DNA from: Bacteroidales bacterium
GTDB lineage: Bacteria; Bacteroidota; Bacteroidia; Bacteroidales; F082
Direction: 5' to 3'
DNA length: 64,000 nt
NCBI GenBank assembly: GCA_016284305.1
Contig: JAEEON010000015.1
Coordinates: forward strand, 1 to 64,000
A program made the translations under genes and the position numbers. Positions 1 through 8,976 of this stretch are shown here, one piece after another. A model generated the notes under the pieces. The model ran no database searches. It had not been told where the DNA came from and saw only the letters and a list, made by a program, of their open reading frames with translations. Within the stretch, counting starts at the first letter, position 1. Each line of letters begins with the position of its first letter.

Positions 1-10
1 CATTTCTAAA

Positions 11-133
11 TTCTCAATTCTGGTTGGTTTGCTTCGTCGCTGCGCTCCTCGCAATGACGTACCCGACCAAAGGCTACCGAGCTTTAAGCCCTAACGGGCT
101 ATCTCTAAATTCTAAATTCTAAATTCTAAATTC
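11..133. repeat. Left copy of a 123-bp direct repeat
   Basis: This 123-base segment recurs exactly at 15899-16021 (offset 15888). It is composite: heptamers (CTAAATT, CTCAATT at 6-19), a segment containing GCTTCGTCGCTGCGCTCC, a small hairpin AGCCC-TAAC-GGGCT at 87-100, then four tandem CTAAATT units at 105-132. It ends 3 bases before the stop codon of the minus-strand gene at 136, just as the right copy ends at the stop of the gene at 16022. It has no coding potential. Bases 1-10 and 134-135 hold nothing else. Confidence 0.95.
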
Positions 134-135
134 AC

Positions 136-1956
136 CTAAAACGTCATTCCCACTCCAATCTTCGCTTCCATCGTCTTGAAGTTCGTCGTCACAAGGTCGA
201 GGCTGAAAGTGAAGCTTCCAAAGACGAGTTGGGCACCCGCCGAGGCATCTACACCCTTCACACAGTCGCTCGACGAACGAACCAACGTGTCGTCAACCGT
301 CCAAAGACTACACTCCCTCATGCCATAACCAATGCCAACCCGTGCATATAAAGGATCAGCTACCTTAATCAAAACGCCACCCATCACTGAGATACGGGTA
401 CGCTCCACCTCACCAGAATATACGGGGTACTCCCCTTCTACATAACCATCGGCATCGCATTCCAGCTTGGCATCCAAGGCTTTGAAGTTAAAGTTGCTCA
501 TGGCCGTCAAAAACCATCCCACCTTGCCTAACATCCCGAATCCAGAGCCAAACGACAGCTGAGGTGCGGGACTATAGGCCATGTTGATTGTCGCAAAATA
601 GCGTTTATGAGCCTTGTTCGCCGCCGGCAAAGCTTGAGGATCAGCAGGCTTCACGGGTTCGTCAACTGTGGTAACGGGTTTGTTGCTGCCATCGGCTTGA
701 AGGGTTTCCTCCAAGTACAAGGTCTTGTTCTCTTCAATGACGATGCTCTTGGTGAGTGGCAGCCAGCCTTTCTTTTCAACACGAACACTATGCTGACCGA
801 CCATGATACTGTTGAGCTGCATCGGGGTCTCACCCACACGTTTGCCATCGATGATCAGCGTGGCATCAGCAGGCGTGGTGCTGACCACCAAGCGTCCGAC
901 AATGGGCTTAGGAGCCTCCAACTGGAACGTCTGTCCCGACATTTCCGCAGTGACGGTCATGCGTTGCACGGTCTTCTGATGGTTCTCCTGGCGGCATTCC
1001 ACCGTGTAGTTACCCGCCACCAACTCGCCAGTCCAGCTACGTACACCTTTCCTCTCACCATTCACCCAGATCTCGGCATCAGCATCGACTTGTAGGGTCA
1101 CCGTGGCGAAGTTGACATTGAGATCCACATGCACCGTGCTGGTCTCAGCATCAGTGACGGTCACCGTCTGTTCAAAAGGTTTGTATTTCGGGTGCACCAC
1201 ACGAACCTTATGCTGTCCGCTAGCAAGCCGCATCGCACTACGCAAGGCCTCCGTGCCGTTGGCATTGTCGATATACACCGACGACTGCGAAAGCAGATTT
1301 TGGTCGCCCTCAATCTTCAGGAAACCGTATGCAGGGCGGAGCACCACCTCCACCACTGCCTTGTTGTCGGCATCGTTGACATCCACCTTACCTGCGGAGG
1401 CATGGTAGTCGAGAGCTTCGACACGGTACTCGTATCTTCCGAAGTCAACCATCTTCTGGGCCACACCGTCAATTACCGGCCATGGCATTCCATCAACAGT
1501 CACCATGGCATCCTTGGGGGTCACCCTGATCACCAAAAACTGTTGCGTCACCGTGGGTCTCACCACTGTCTCCACCTGACCCGAAAGCAACACCATCTCG
1601 TAGGTGCGTTCGGCCTCTATTTCCATAGGAAACACATAGTCGCGCAAGACACCGAGTTGAGGATGGAATATCGAGATCCTTCTCAGTCCGTGTGGCACCC
1701 ACACCCAGATCTCGCTCACCCGCTGTTTCGTGTCAACGATACCCAGCGAGCCTCCTTCAAAAGTGAAGCCTGTCTCCGTAGTCACCACCCGAATCAAGGC
1801 GGCCACCTCGCCGTTTTGGTCGATGCGACGGCCCTCGCGACTCGAAGCCGTCATGTCGTTGGGCAAAGCCCTGAACGACTTCACTGCCAAGTTATTCTGC
1901 GCGCTCAGCATCATCGCCGAAGCCAGCAGAAAGAAAAGTAACAGATTCCTTTTCAT
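136..1956 (-). CDS. PEGA-repeat envelope protein 1
   Basis: A 606-aa exported protein of unassigned function. Residues 1-19 form a signal peptide ending in LSAQ. About 21-140 is a conserved N-terminal domain shared with the paralogues at 7159 and 13983 (motifs IDQNGEVAALI, IWVWVPHGLR, EIEAERTYEM). Roughly 142-410 holds four PEGA-like repeats; the last has the typical form VSTTPADATLIIDGKRVGETP. About 450-606 alternates hydrophobic and polar residues and ends in Phe, which suggests a small outer-membrane barrel (inference). PEGA domains are known from surface and S-layer-associated proteins and have no enzymatic role. It lies 9 bases behind the transglutaminase-like gene and is probably co-transcribed with it. 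The stop abuts the 123-bp repeat. Confidence 0.8.
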   Translation of the reverse strand: MKRNLLLFFLLASAMMLSAQNNLAVKSFRALPNDMTASSREGRRIDQNGEVAALIRVVTTETGFTFEGGSLGIVDTKQRVSEIWVWVPHGLRRISIFHPQLGVLRDYVFPMEIEAERTYEMVLLSGQVETVVRPTVTQQFLVIRVTPKDAMVTVDGMPWPVIDGVAQKMVDFGRYEYRVEALDYHASAGKVDVNDADNKAVVEVVLRPAYGFLKIEGDQNLLSQSSVYIDNANGTEALRSAMRLASGQHKVRVVHPKYKPFEQTVTVTDAETSTVHVDLNVNFATVTLQVDADAEIWVNGERKGVRSWTGELVAGNYTVECRQENHQKTVQRMTVTAEMSGQTFQLEAPKPIVGRLVVSTTPADATLIIDGKRVGETPMQLNSIMVGQHSVRVEKKGWLPLTKSIVIEENKTLYLEETLQADGSNKPVTTVDEPVKPADPQALPAANKAHKRYFATINMAYSPAPQLSFGSGFGMLGKVGWFLTAMSNFNFKALDAKLECDADGYVEGEYPVYSGEVERTRISVMGGVLIKVADPLYARVGIGYGMRECSLWTVDDTLVRSSSDCVKGVDASAGAQLVFGSFTFSLDLVTTNFKTMEAKIGVGMTF

Positions 1957-1965
1957 CTTCTATCA

Positions 1966-3432
1966 TCAAAAACGAACCACAATGGGCGTCACCGTCTTAA
2001 GGGCGGTCATGCACCTTCCTATAGAGGCACCGATATAGGTCGGGTCACAGATGGTGTAAATCTTGCCTTCCACCTCGATATAGTCACCGGGGACACGTTC
2101 GGTGAAGCAGACCGCCGTGGCCAGATGTTCGGGGAAGTTAAGCAGCACCACGTCGAGGCCAAGGAGTTCGCGCACCAGGCAGGAGTAAAGGATGGAACGG
2201 TCCTCACAGTCACAATAAGGATAGAAGAAGCTCTCGTCGGCGAACAGGGGACGTTCGTAGCCGAACTGATCCTGGTCGGTGGCATAGGCGAATCCCGTCT
2301 GGATGAAGTTGAGCAGGATGTTGGCTGCCTCGGTCTCCGACTTGCCCTCGATGGCCTTGCGCAGCGCTGGGTAAAGATCCTCCTTCACCGTCTCGCTAAT
2401 CGAAGCCAAGGAATAGAGATGCCATTTGTCGGTCACAGGATAGGAGTTGTAGAAGTCGATGAGGTTACTGTTAGTAGCCACCTTCACGCTCAATTCAGGA
2501 TAGCGTTTCGAGGTGAACGTACGGTCGTCGGTAGTCAGCACCGACAGCTTGGGTTGCTCGACGTTCAGCGAGAAGGCTTTCTCCTCGGGGAAGGAGTGTT
2601 CGTAGATATAGAAGGCATCGTTGCCCAGGTTGGGATCCATGACATAGAAACGTCCGCTGAGGAAGGTGAAGAACTTACGGCGATAGATGACCTCTTCCGA
2701 TCCGAGCAGGATGCAGAGGCGGCCTTCAGAGCGAGACAGTCTCACCTTGTATCCCGACTGGGTGAGCAGGTACATCTGCATCACCACAGCCTCGTCAGTG
2801 CCCTCGCCACAGCTGGCCTCGGCCACTGCCTTGGTCAGCAGGTAATAGGCCCAGTCGCACAAGTTTTTCTCTTTGCGACTCTGCAAGCACTCGGCAATGA
2901 GGTTGTCGTAGTACTCGTCAGATAGCTGTTTCCAAGCCTCCGCCACGCTCTTCTCTTTGAGGTCCTTGAGTTTGAGGGAATGCTTGTCCTTGTCAAAATG
3001 GATGGCCATGGGGGTGCCGAAGAAGTAGAACGACTGTACCGGCTCGTTAGGACGAGGACGATAAACGATAGGTTCCATCGGTTGCGGGTTTTCGATGGGC
3101 TTGGGTACGATGGGTTTTCCCGAGAACGGGATGGGGTCCATCGTCGGACGCTCCTGTGGCTCAGCGACCACCGGCTTAGGCGGCTTCGGCTTTCTTGGGG
3201 TAGGCAAGGCAGGTTTCGAATCAAAAGGTTTCCACTCCTCTTCCATGAAACGAGCGTAATCTTCGTTGGCCTGACGGCGGAAGCTCTCGAAATCCTGATG
3301 GATACTGTCCCTGAAACGCTGGAAGTCCGACATGGCCTTGCCAAAGTCATCCTCTACTTGGGCTCTCGCCAAGACGACACCCATCAGCGTCATCATGGCT
3401 ACAAGAAACAATCGTCTGTGCATACCATTCAT
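1966..3432 (-). CDS. Exported transglutaminase-like protein A
   Basis: A 488-aa exported protein. After a signal peptide (ending LARAQ) comes an aromatic-rich segment with spaced Phe residues (FQRFRDS, DFESFRR, DYARFMEEEW), then a Pro-rich linker (about 70-130). The C-terminal domain resembles a transglutaminase/cysteine-protease fold: a Cys in YCDCEDRS, a His in FPEHLATAV and an Asp in ICDPTY appear in catalytic order. Substrate and reaction are unknown. A paralogue is encoded divergently at 3496. The start may be 3432 or the second ATG at 3423; the 63 bases up to 3496 form a shared promoter region. PEGA protein 1 follows after 9 bases. Confidence 0.65.
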   Translation of the reverse strand: MNGMHRRLFLVAMMTLMGVVLARAQVEDDFGKAMSDFQRFRDSIHQDFESFRRQANEDYARFMEEEWKPFDSKPALPTPRKPKPPKPVVAEPQERPTMDPIPFSGKPIVPKPIENPQPMEPIVYRPRPNEPVQSFYFFGTPMAIHFDKDKHSLKLKDLKEKSVAEAWKQLSDEYYDNLIAECLQSRKEKNLCDWAYYLLTKAVAEASCGEGTDEAVVMQMYLLTQSGYKVRLSRSEGRLCILLGSEEVIYRRKFFTFLSGRFYVMDPNLGNDAFYIYEHSFPEEKAFSLNVEQPKLSVLTTDDRTFTSKRYPELSVKVATNSNLIDFYNSYPVTDKWHLYSLASISETVKEDLYPALRKAIEGKSETEAANILLNFIQTGFAYATDQDQFGYERPLFADESFFYPYCDCEDRSILYSCLVRELLGLDVVLLNFPEHLATAVCFTERVPGDYIEVEGKIYTICDPTYIGASIGRCMTALKTVTPIVVRF

Positions 3433-3468
3433 TTTTTGAAACTGGCTTCAAAGATACGATATTTCCTT

Positions 3469-3476
3469 TATATTTG
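3469..3476 (+). promoter_or_regulatory. Promoter -7 element TATATTTG
   Basis: Exact match to the Bacteroidota -7 consensus TAnnTTTG, 20 bases upstream of the ATG at 3496. No good -33 TTTG was found at the usual spacing. Confidence 0.6.
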
Positions 3477-3495
3477 CATCCGAAACCACAGCGAC

Positions 3496-4923
3496 ATGAA
3501 AAAAAACTTTCGACTTCTCATCGTCACCCTCTTTTCGACACTTGCCTTGGGTGCCATGGGACAAGTCAACCCCACCGACAGCACCCATCGCAACAACAGT
3601 TTTGATCGTTTCAGACAACAAGTCAACGACGAGTTCGACCTGTTTCGGTTGCAGGCCCAGGAGGAGTTCAACCGTTTCCTGGCCGAGGCCTGGACTGAAT
3701 ACGAATGTTTCATCGGTGAAAGCGGCATCTATAGCAACCCCAAGCCTTCGCAGCTAGCTTCACCTTCCACCAAGGCTGGGAAGTCAAGCACAGCGACTTC
3801 CTCCTTTCAGGTGCAGACCATACCCGAGACACAAAGGCGGGATGCTATAGATCCGATACCCATCGAATCCGGCATGGAGTCCATACGTTTCTATGGTCGT
3901 ACCTTGCATTTTCACTTCCCCGAAGTGCTTCGGACCACAGCCAAAAGCATCAAGGAAAGCGATGTGGCCAAGTACTACAAAACCATGAGTTTATGTAATG
4001 AAGGCAGGCTGCTGCATCGTGAGTTGACCCTCACGGTGAAACGCCTGGGACTCAACCCTTGGGGCTATTATCTGCTTGTGCGCAGCCTTGCCGAGAAAGC
4101 TTTTGCCAACAACAACGACCGGGTGCTTTTCTGTTTCTATATGCTCCACAGCAATGGCTTCATGGCTCGCGTGGGACGTGGACTGAAAAGCAAGCAGCTG
4201 ATCCTGCTCCTGGCCATCGACAACAAGAAAGAGGTCTATTCCCTACCCTTTTTCCGCATCAATGGGGTGAAATACTACTCCGTTTATGGAGGAGAACTAG
4301 GCGAAGACGCCTATTCCTACAACGAGAAGGCCGATGAAAGTCACCTAAAGCAAGTCGGACTCGACTTCCGCAACATCCTCAACCTCAGCCCTTGCGACAA
4401 AGAGCGGGTGCTGCAACTGACACTAGCGAACCTTAAGCTAACCCTCCCATATAGCACCTCCAACCTCCGCTATTATGACGACATCCCATTGACGGTGTTT
4501 CCCGTCTATTTCAAGTGTGGCATGAATCCCGAGGCACAAGAAGCACTATCGACGACGATGGCGGAGTTGAGCAAGAGGTACGACAAGAAACAGTTGGTGG
4601 GAATCTTGCTAGATTTTGTGCAGAACGCCTTCGCTTATAAGATTGACGAGGATCAGTTTGGTCACGAGAAGTATTTCTATCCGGAAGAGGTCATCGGCTA
4701 TCCTTACAGCGACTGCGAGGACCGTTGTGCTTTGTTTGCTTGGCTAGTCAGAAAATACGTGGGTTATGATGTCGTAGGCATCCTCTACCCTGACCATCTG
4801 GCCACGGCAGTTTGCATTGGCGAAGAGCAGTTGTTATGCGACCCGACTTATCCAGGCGCCCCCATGGGCAAGATCTATCCAAAATATGAGGGCAAGTCAT
4901 TCGAGGTCATCCCCATCCCCTAA
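3496..4923 (+). CDS. Exported transglutaminase-like protein B
   Basis: A 475-aa paralogue of protein A, read in the opposite direction. The frame is open from 2980, but the ATG at 3496 begins a clear signal peptide (MKKNFRLLIVTLFSTLALGA) and follows a consensus -7 element, so it was chosen. The N-terminal Phe-periodic segment is conserved (FDRFRQQVNDEFDLFRLQ). The C-terminal domain keeps Cys in SDCEDRC, His in YPDHLATAV and Asp in LCDPTYPG, consistent with an active transglutaminase-like triad. The last 27 bases overlap the end of the convergent gene at 4897. Function is unknown; the fold assignment is from motif order only. Confidence 0.65.
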   Translation: MKKNFRLLIVTLFSTLALGAMGQVNPTDSTHRNNSFDRFRQQVNDEFDLFRLQAQEEFNRFLAEAWTEYECFIGESGIYSNPKPSQLASPSTKAGKSSTATSSFQVQTIPETQRRDAIDPIPIESGMESIRFYGRTLHFHFPEVLRTTAKSIKESDVAKYYKTMSLCNEGRLLHRELTLTVKRLGLNPWGYYLLVRSLAEKAFANNNDRVLFCFYMLHSNGFMARVGRGLKSKQLILLLAIDNKKEVYSLPFFRINGVKYYSVYGGELGEDAYSYNEKADESHLKQVGLDFRNILNLSPCDKERVLQLTLANLKLTLPYSTSNLRYYDDIPLTVFPVYFKCGMNPEAQEALSTTMAELSKRYDKKQLVGILLDFVQNAFAYKIDEDQFGHEKYFYPEEVIGYPYSDCEDRCALFAWLVRKYVGYDVVGILYPDHLATAVCIGEEQLLCDPTYPGAPMGKIYPKYEGKSFEVIPIP

Positions 4924-5379
4924 AGAGACGACATCTTCTTCCACCCGTTCCAGCGCGTAAGCAGAATAGGCGTCATGGAAACGCAGGTCGTAGGCGTTGA
5001 GCTGGTCGAGTTTATAATAACGAGGCACGACGCCACGAAGAATCATCTCATGGGTAATCATGATGGCTTCCTCATATGCTTTCCATTGGAATGGAGAGGC
5101 TTCTGTCTCGCTCACGTCGTCGGCTTCATCCCACGTATGGCCGGTACCGTCGTCGTTAAAGCGATAATACAGGTGGTTGTCTTTTTGCCATAGTCCGACG
5201 ATGATATTGGCGTGTGTTGGGCTGGCATGTAGTGTCCGCGGGTCGATGATCTCAGCATGGAACACAGTTGGGCGAAGCCAAAAGTACATCGCCAGACCGA
5301 TGCCCAAAGCCGCGACAATTGTCAGGATAATCCAAAGTCTCTTTTTCTTGTCACTCATGAGATAGCTATGATCTTTCAT
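4897..5379 (-). CDS. Small membrane-anchored hypothetical protein
   Basis: A 160-aa protein with one N-terminal membrane segment (about 15-35, WIILTIVAALGIGLAMYFWL). The outer domain contains IIVGLWQKDNHLYYRF and GTGHTWDEADDV, which resembles the small lipocalin-like domains common in Bacteroidales; this is a weak resemblance only. The C-terminus is acidic. Its ATG overlaps the TGA of the upstream FISUMP lipoprotein in the arrangement ATGA (5376-5379), which points to translational coupling; an alternative start is Met8 at 5358. It is the last gene of the leftward run beginning at 15809. Confidence 0.65.
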   Translation of the reverse strand: MKDHSYLMSDKKKRLWIILTIVAALGIGLAMYFWLRPTVFHAEIIDPRTLHASPTHANIIVGLWQKDNHLYYRFNDDGTGHTWDEADDVSETEASPFQWKAYEEAIMITHEMILRGVVPRYYKLDQLNAYDLRFHDAYSAYALERVEEDVVSLGDGDDLE

Positions 5380-7136
5380 TGAACATTGTGAACCAAACGC
5401 ACCGAATACCCATAAAAACGATTGTTGAACTCGTCGGTGCTAATACCAGCCTCGCCAATGTACAACCCCCGGGCTCCGGTACTTGTACAGATGGAAGAAG
5501 ACCAGTAATAGCCGCGACTTCCGACATGATGGAGCACAGTCCCATCACGATAACCAGTAACAGGCAGGAAAACTGCACCAGCCATTTCACAAGAAGCCCA
5601 TTCCGAAGCAGGTATCGTGTTAACACTAAAATCAGCACTACCCGAGTTACCTTCATTAAGCTGATAGTAATTGCTATTCCAATCGTCCGGCAACAGGATC
5701 AAGCCATTGACATCATTAACCACTGCCTTCACAAAACGAATTCCACTTGGCGTTTCTCTGGTATATAACAAATATTTCCATTCCTCATATGTTGGAGTGC
5801 GCCATATATTTATCAAATCGCCTCCATTGCTGATGGCGTTATATCCCCAATCTGCCATGCCCGTCTTGTCGTATAGGTTGTTGTCACCCTGACCATATGC
5901 CAAATAAGTGGTATTGTCTTTACTCGTACTCCATGGTTGATAAGAAGAAGCCCCATGATTATATCCACTGGTGCCCCAGCCGAACATATCGATCCAACCA
6001 TTGAATGATTGCGAGATGTTGGCGTTAGCTTCGCCATTATAATCCCACTGGTTTTCAGCAAATTGCCATATATTGGAAGAAGCATTATACTGCAAGTTTC
6101 CCTGCGAGAAATAGACTTGTTGTGTTTCACTCACTGAGAATAAGCCATTGATGGCTCCTGTTGGAGCAACGACAGATGGCGGCAACGTTGAAAACACAAG
6201 CTCTTCACCATAGGCGACCAATCCCATATTGTTCTTAGCATAGGATCTTAGATAGTAGGTTTTTGCCGCTGACAATCCAACGATAGTCATCGAGAATCTT
6301 CCCGTGCCGACGCCACTGGTAGCATGGGCTCCATTGATGGTAGGATCATGACTGAAACTCCAACAGAATCCTCGCTCTGGCACCGTTCCATCACCTATGG
6401 TGGCATCAACTTCACCTTCAGCAAGCGCAGTAGTCTGGGTGATTTCAACAACCCGCAACGTCCTTACAGTAGGCAGGGTGATAAAACTCACTTCTTCTCC
6501 ATAGCTAACGAAACCATCGTCCAACTTGGCATAGGCTCTCACATAGTATAATGTATTAGCGGTTAATCCCACCAAGTTCACTGAAAAGCTCCCCGTTCCA
6601 GCACCGCCTGTTCCGTGATTGTCAGCCGTTGTTGGGTTATGAGTGTTACTCCAACACACCCCTCGCTCTACCACTAATCCGTGGTATGAAGAAGACACGA
6701 CGCCTCCACAGGTTGCGGTAGTTTGCGTAATATTTGTGACTTGTGATGTGGTGATTATTGAAGACATGCCATGGAAAACAAACTTCTTCACCTCATCCAT
6801 GTATGTATCATAATGATTCCACACCACATGCCGATAATAGTAGTTTTTATTGTCAATTAAACTATCCACCTCGACATTAAACTGTTTCTTGTCGGCAATC
6901 TGATCTGAACCATAACTGATGGCGTCAGCTAGGTCAGCTTCGGTACCGACTTGCACCATTGATCCGATCATGCCCGGATAATCCACCTGCCAGGTGAATG
7001 TAGCCTTATTGAAATCAAGCAACAAGGAGTCAACAGTAATTTTTGGCTTCAGATTCGTCGGCAGATCAGGTTTTTTACAACCCACCATCCAAAGAGCAGC
7101 AACCGCTACAAATAAATATATCAATCGTTTCGTCAT
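5376..7136 (-). CDS. FISUMP-type surface lipoprotein 1
   Basis: A 586-aa lipoprotein: signal peptide with lipobox Cys20 (MVGCKKP). Residues about 28-122 form a divergent beta domain, then two Fn3-like repeats (about 127-222 and 225-318; motifs VERGVCWS, PERGFCWS, YYVRAYA, YGEEVSF). About 328-586 is a FISUMP-like module (Fibrobacter succinogenes major paralogous domain), recognisable from YFSQGNLQY, DMFGWGTSG, DWGYNAISNGG, GYYWSSS and the terminal YGYSVRLV. Such proteins are thought to be displayed at the cell surface; no enzymatic role is known. It lies 22 bases behind PEGA protein 2. The sequence is visibly more A+T rich than the nearby housekeeping genes. Confidence 0.8.
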   Translation of the reverse strand: MTKRLIYLFVAVAALWMVGCKKPDLPTNLKPKITVDSLLLDFNKATFTWQVDYPGMIGSMVQVGTEADLADAISYGSDQIADKKQFNVEVDSLIDNKNYYYRHVVWNHYDTYMDEVKKFVFHGMSSIITTSQVTNITQTTATCGGVVSSSYHGLVVERGVCWSNTHNPTTADNHGTGGAGTGSFSVNLVGLTANTLYYVRAYAKLDDGFVSYGEEVSFITLPTVRTLRVVEITQTTALAEGEVDATIGDGTVPERGFCWSFSHDPTINGAHATSGVGTGRFSMTIVGLSAAKTYYLRSYAKNNMGLVAYGEELVFSTLPPSVVAPTGAINGLFSVSETQQVYFSQGNLQYNASSNIWQFAENQWDYNGEANANISQSFNGWIDMFGWGTSGYNHGASSYQPWSTSKDNTTYLAYGQGDNNLYDKTGMADWGYNAISNGGDLINIWRTPTYEEWKYLLYTRETPSGIRFVKAVVNDVNGLILLPDDWNSNYYQLNEGNSGSADFSVNTIPASEWASCEMAGAVFLPVTGYRDGTVLHHVGSRGYYWSSSICTSTGARGLYIGEAGISTDEFNNRFYGYSVRLVHNVQ

Positions 7137-7158
7137 GAAGTATCAATTTTTTTTCAAT

Positions 7159-8946
7159 TCAAAAACAAAGTCCCATTCCCGCTCTAAACTCCAATGTCTT
7201 GAAATTCGTGCTAGCCCCATCAATGCTGAATGTGAATCGATTCAGCTTCAGCTGCAATCCAACGGCCAGATCCAAGCCGTTGGTGCTACCCTCCGGCCAA
7301 CGAATCAATGAAGAATCATTAGTGTAACAACTCAACACCTGCATGCCGTATCCCAAGCCCACCCGGGCATAAAGGGGCTCAACCAAACGCATCGTAACAC
7401 CCCCCAACAAGGAGATTCGCGTCTTGGAGTAGTTTCCAGTGTAGCCTGGCCACTCACCGTTAACGAGGCCATCAGCATCGGCAGTGGCAGAATAACGCAT
7501 TGCATCAAAGACAAAGTTACTCATCAACGAGACAAACCAGCCTATCTTTTTCAAGGTTCCAACAGAAATACCATACGACATGACCACAGGGTTGTATGCC
7601 ACATTAGCAGTGACGAACAACGGATGATCTCTGAATGCGTTATCCGAGGTGGGTTTTGATGGATTTGTTTGCGCCACAGGTTTCTCCACCATCTCAAGGT
7701 CAATACTCAAGGTCTTGTCAGCCTCGATGACGAACCTTCTGGTTAGAGGCAAATAGCCCTCTTTTTGCAAGCGAAGGGTGTGCTCACCTATTGCTATCTC
7801 GTTGATTTGTATCGGGGTCTCCTTCTCTTCCTTGCCGTCAATAAACAAGGTTGCCATAGCAGGTGTAGAGTTTACCACAAGACGGCCTGTTATCGGTGTG
7901 GGAGCATTCAGGATCATGGTTTGTCCGTTCAAAGACTCGTTGACCGTGATGACCTGCGTGCTTTCATGGCAGTCTGTCTTACGACAAATCACCGTATGTC
8001 GTCCTTCCAGCAAAGGGCCGGTCCATTGGCGAACTCCTTTGTTTTCACCATCCACCCACAACTCGGCATCATCATCAACCTCAAGGGTGATGATGGCAAA
8101 GTTAGCTGCGAGGTCAACTTTTACCGTATAGGTCTCACCGTCACCCACAGTGCATTGCTGTTCATAGGGTTTATATAGAGGATGCACCACCTGCACGCGG
8201 TGTTTTCCACTGCTTACTTTCATAGGTGTATTTAGGGCTTCAGCGCCATTGGCATTGTCGATATAGATGGAGGCCTGAGAAAGCAATTGCTTGTCACCTT
8301 CGATCTTCACAAAACCATAGGCTTTCTTCAGAGTGATGTCGATAACCACTTTGTCGTCAGGGTCGTTCACCACGACCTTGCCCGCGTCGGCATGGTGGTC
8401 GAAGGCTTCCACTGAGTAGTTGTGTTCGCCAAAATCGACCAACTTGGATGCCACGCCATCACGCACTGGCCAAGGCATTCCGTCAACCGTCACTTTGGCA
8501 TCTTTCGGGTTCACGTTGAACACCAAAAACTGTTGGGTCACCACGGGACTCACTACCGTTTCCACTTTGCCGGTCACCAATATCATTTCATAAGTCCGTT
8601 CCGCTTCGATTTCCACGGGGAAGAAATAGTCGCGCAACACACCGAGCTGTTGGTGTTTCACCGTCATCTTACGAAGGCCGTGCGGCACCCACACCCAAAT
8701 CTCGCCGTTTTCCTGTTTGGTATCGACGATGCCCAAGGCACCGCCTTCGAAAGTGAAGCCGTGTTGAGTCGTCACCACCTTGATCAAGGCAGCCACGTCA
8801 CCATTCTGGTCAATCCTCTTCCCGTCACGACTCGCTGCCGTCATGTCGTTCGTCAACGCCTTGAACGACTTCACCGTGATGCTCTGAGCATGAAGCCATG
8901 AAAACGCTGACAACAACAAAAACAAGAAAAGCCCCTTTTTAATCAT
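7159..8946 (-). CDS. PEGA-repeat envelope protein 2
   Basis: A 595-aa exported protein with the same plan as the genes at 136 and 13983: signal peptide (ending WLHAQ), conserved N-terminal domain (about 21-140), four PEGA-like repeats (the last containing NSTPAMATLFIDGKEEKETP), and a C-terminal barrel-like region ending in Phe (AGMGLCF). The first 135 codons are almost the same as in protein 3, at DNA level too, while the rest has diverged. It sits between the T9SS-secreted protein (30 bases upstream) and FISUMP lipoprotein 1 (22 bases downstream). The function is unknown; a scaffold or binding role at the envelope is an inference from the PEGA repeats. Confidence 0.8.
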   Translation of the reverse strand: MIKKGLFLFLLLSAFSWLHAQSITVKSFKALTNDMTAASRDGKRIDQNGDVAALIKVVTTQHGFTFEGGALGIVDTKQENGEIWVWVPHGLRKMTVKHQQLGVLRDYFFPVEIEAERTYEMILVTGKVETVVSPVVTQQFLVFNVNPKDAKVTVDGMPWPVRDGVASKLVDFGEHNYSVEAFDHHADAGKVVVNDPDDKVVIDITLKKAYGFVKIEGDKQLLSQASIYIDNANGAEALNTPMKVSSGKHRVQVVHPLYKPYEQQCTVGDGETYTVKVDLAANFAIITLEVDDDAELWVDGENKGVRQWTGPLLEGRHTVICRKTDCHESTQVITVNESLNGQTMILNAPTPITGRLVVNSTPAMATLFIDGKEEKETPIQINEIAIGEHTLRLQKEGYLPLTRRFVIEADKTLSIDLEMVEKPVAQTNPSKPTSDNAFRDHPLFVTANVAYNPVVMSYGISVGTLKKIGWFVSLMSNFVFDAMRYSATADADGLVNGEWPGYTGNYSKTRISLLGGVTMRLVEPLYARVGLGYGMQVLSCYTNDSSLIRWPEGSTNGLDLAVGLQLKLNRFTFSIDGASTNFKTLEFRAGMGLCF

Positions 8947-8976
8947 ACGTTATTAAATGTTCTATAATATAAGATA

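Noticed and set aside
87-100. AGCCC-TAAC-GGGCT hairpin considered as a terminator
   Set aside because: Only a 5-bp stem and no T-tract; it occurs within a dispersed repeat instead.
2980-3495. 172-codon N-terminal extension of transglutaminase-like protein B
   Set aside because: It would run antisense through protein A and past its own promoter; a signal peptide starts at 3496.
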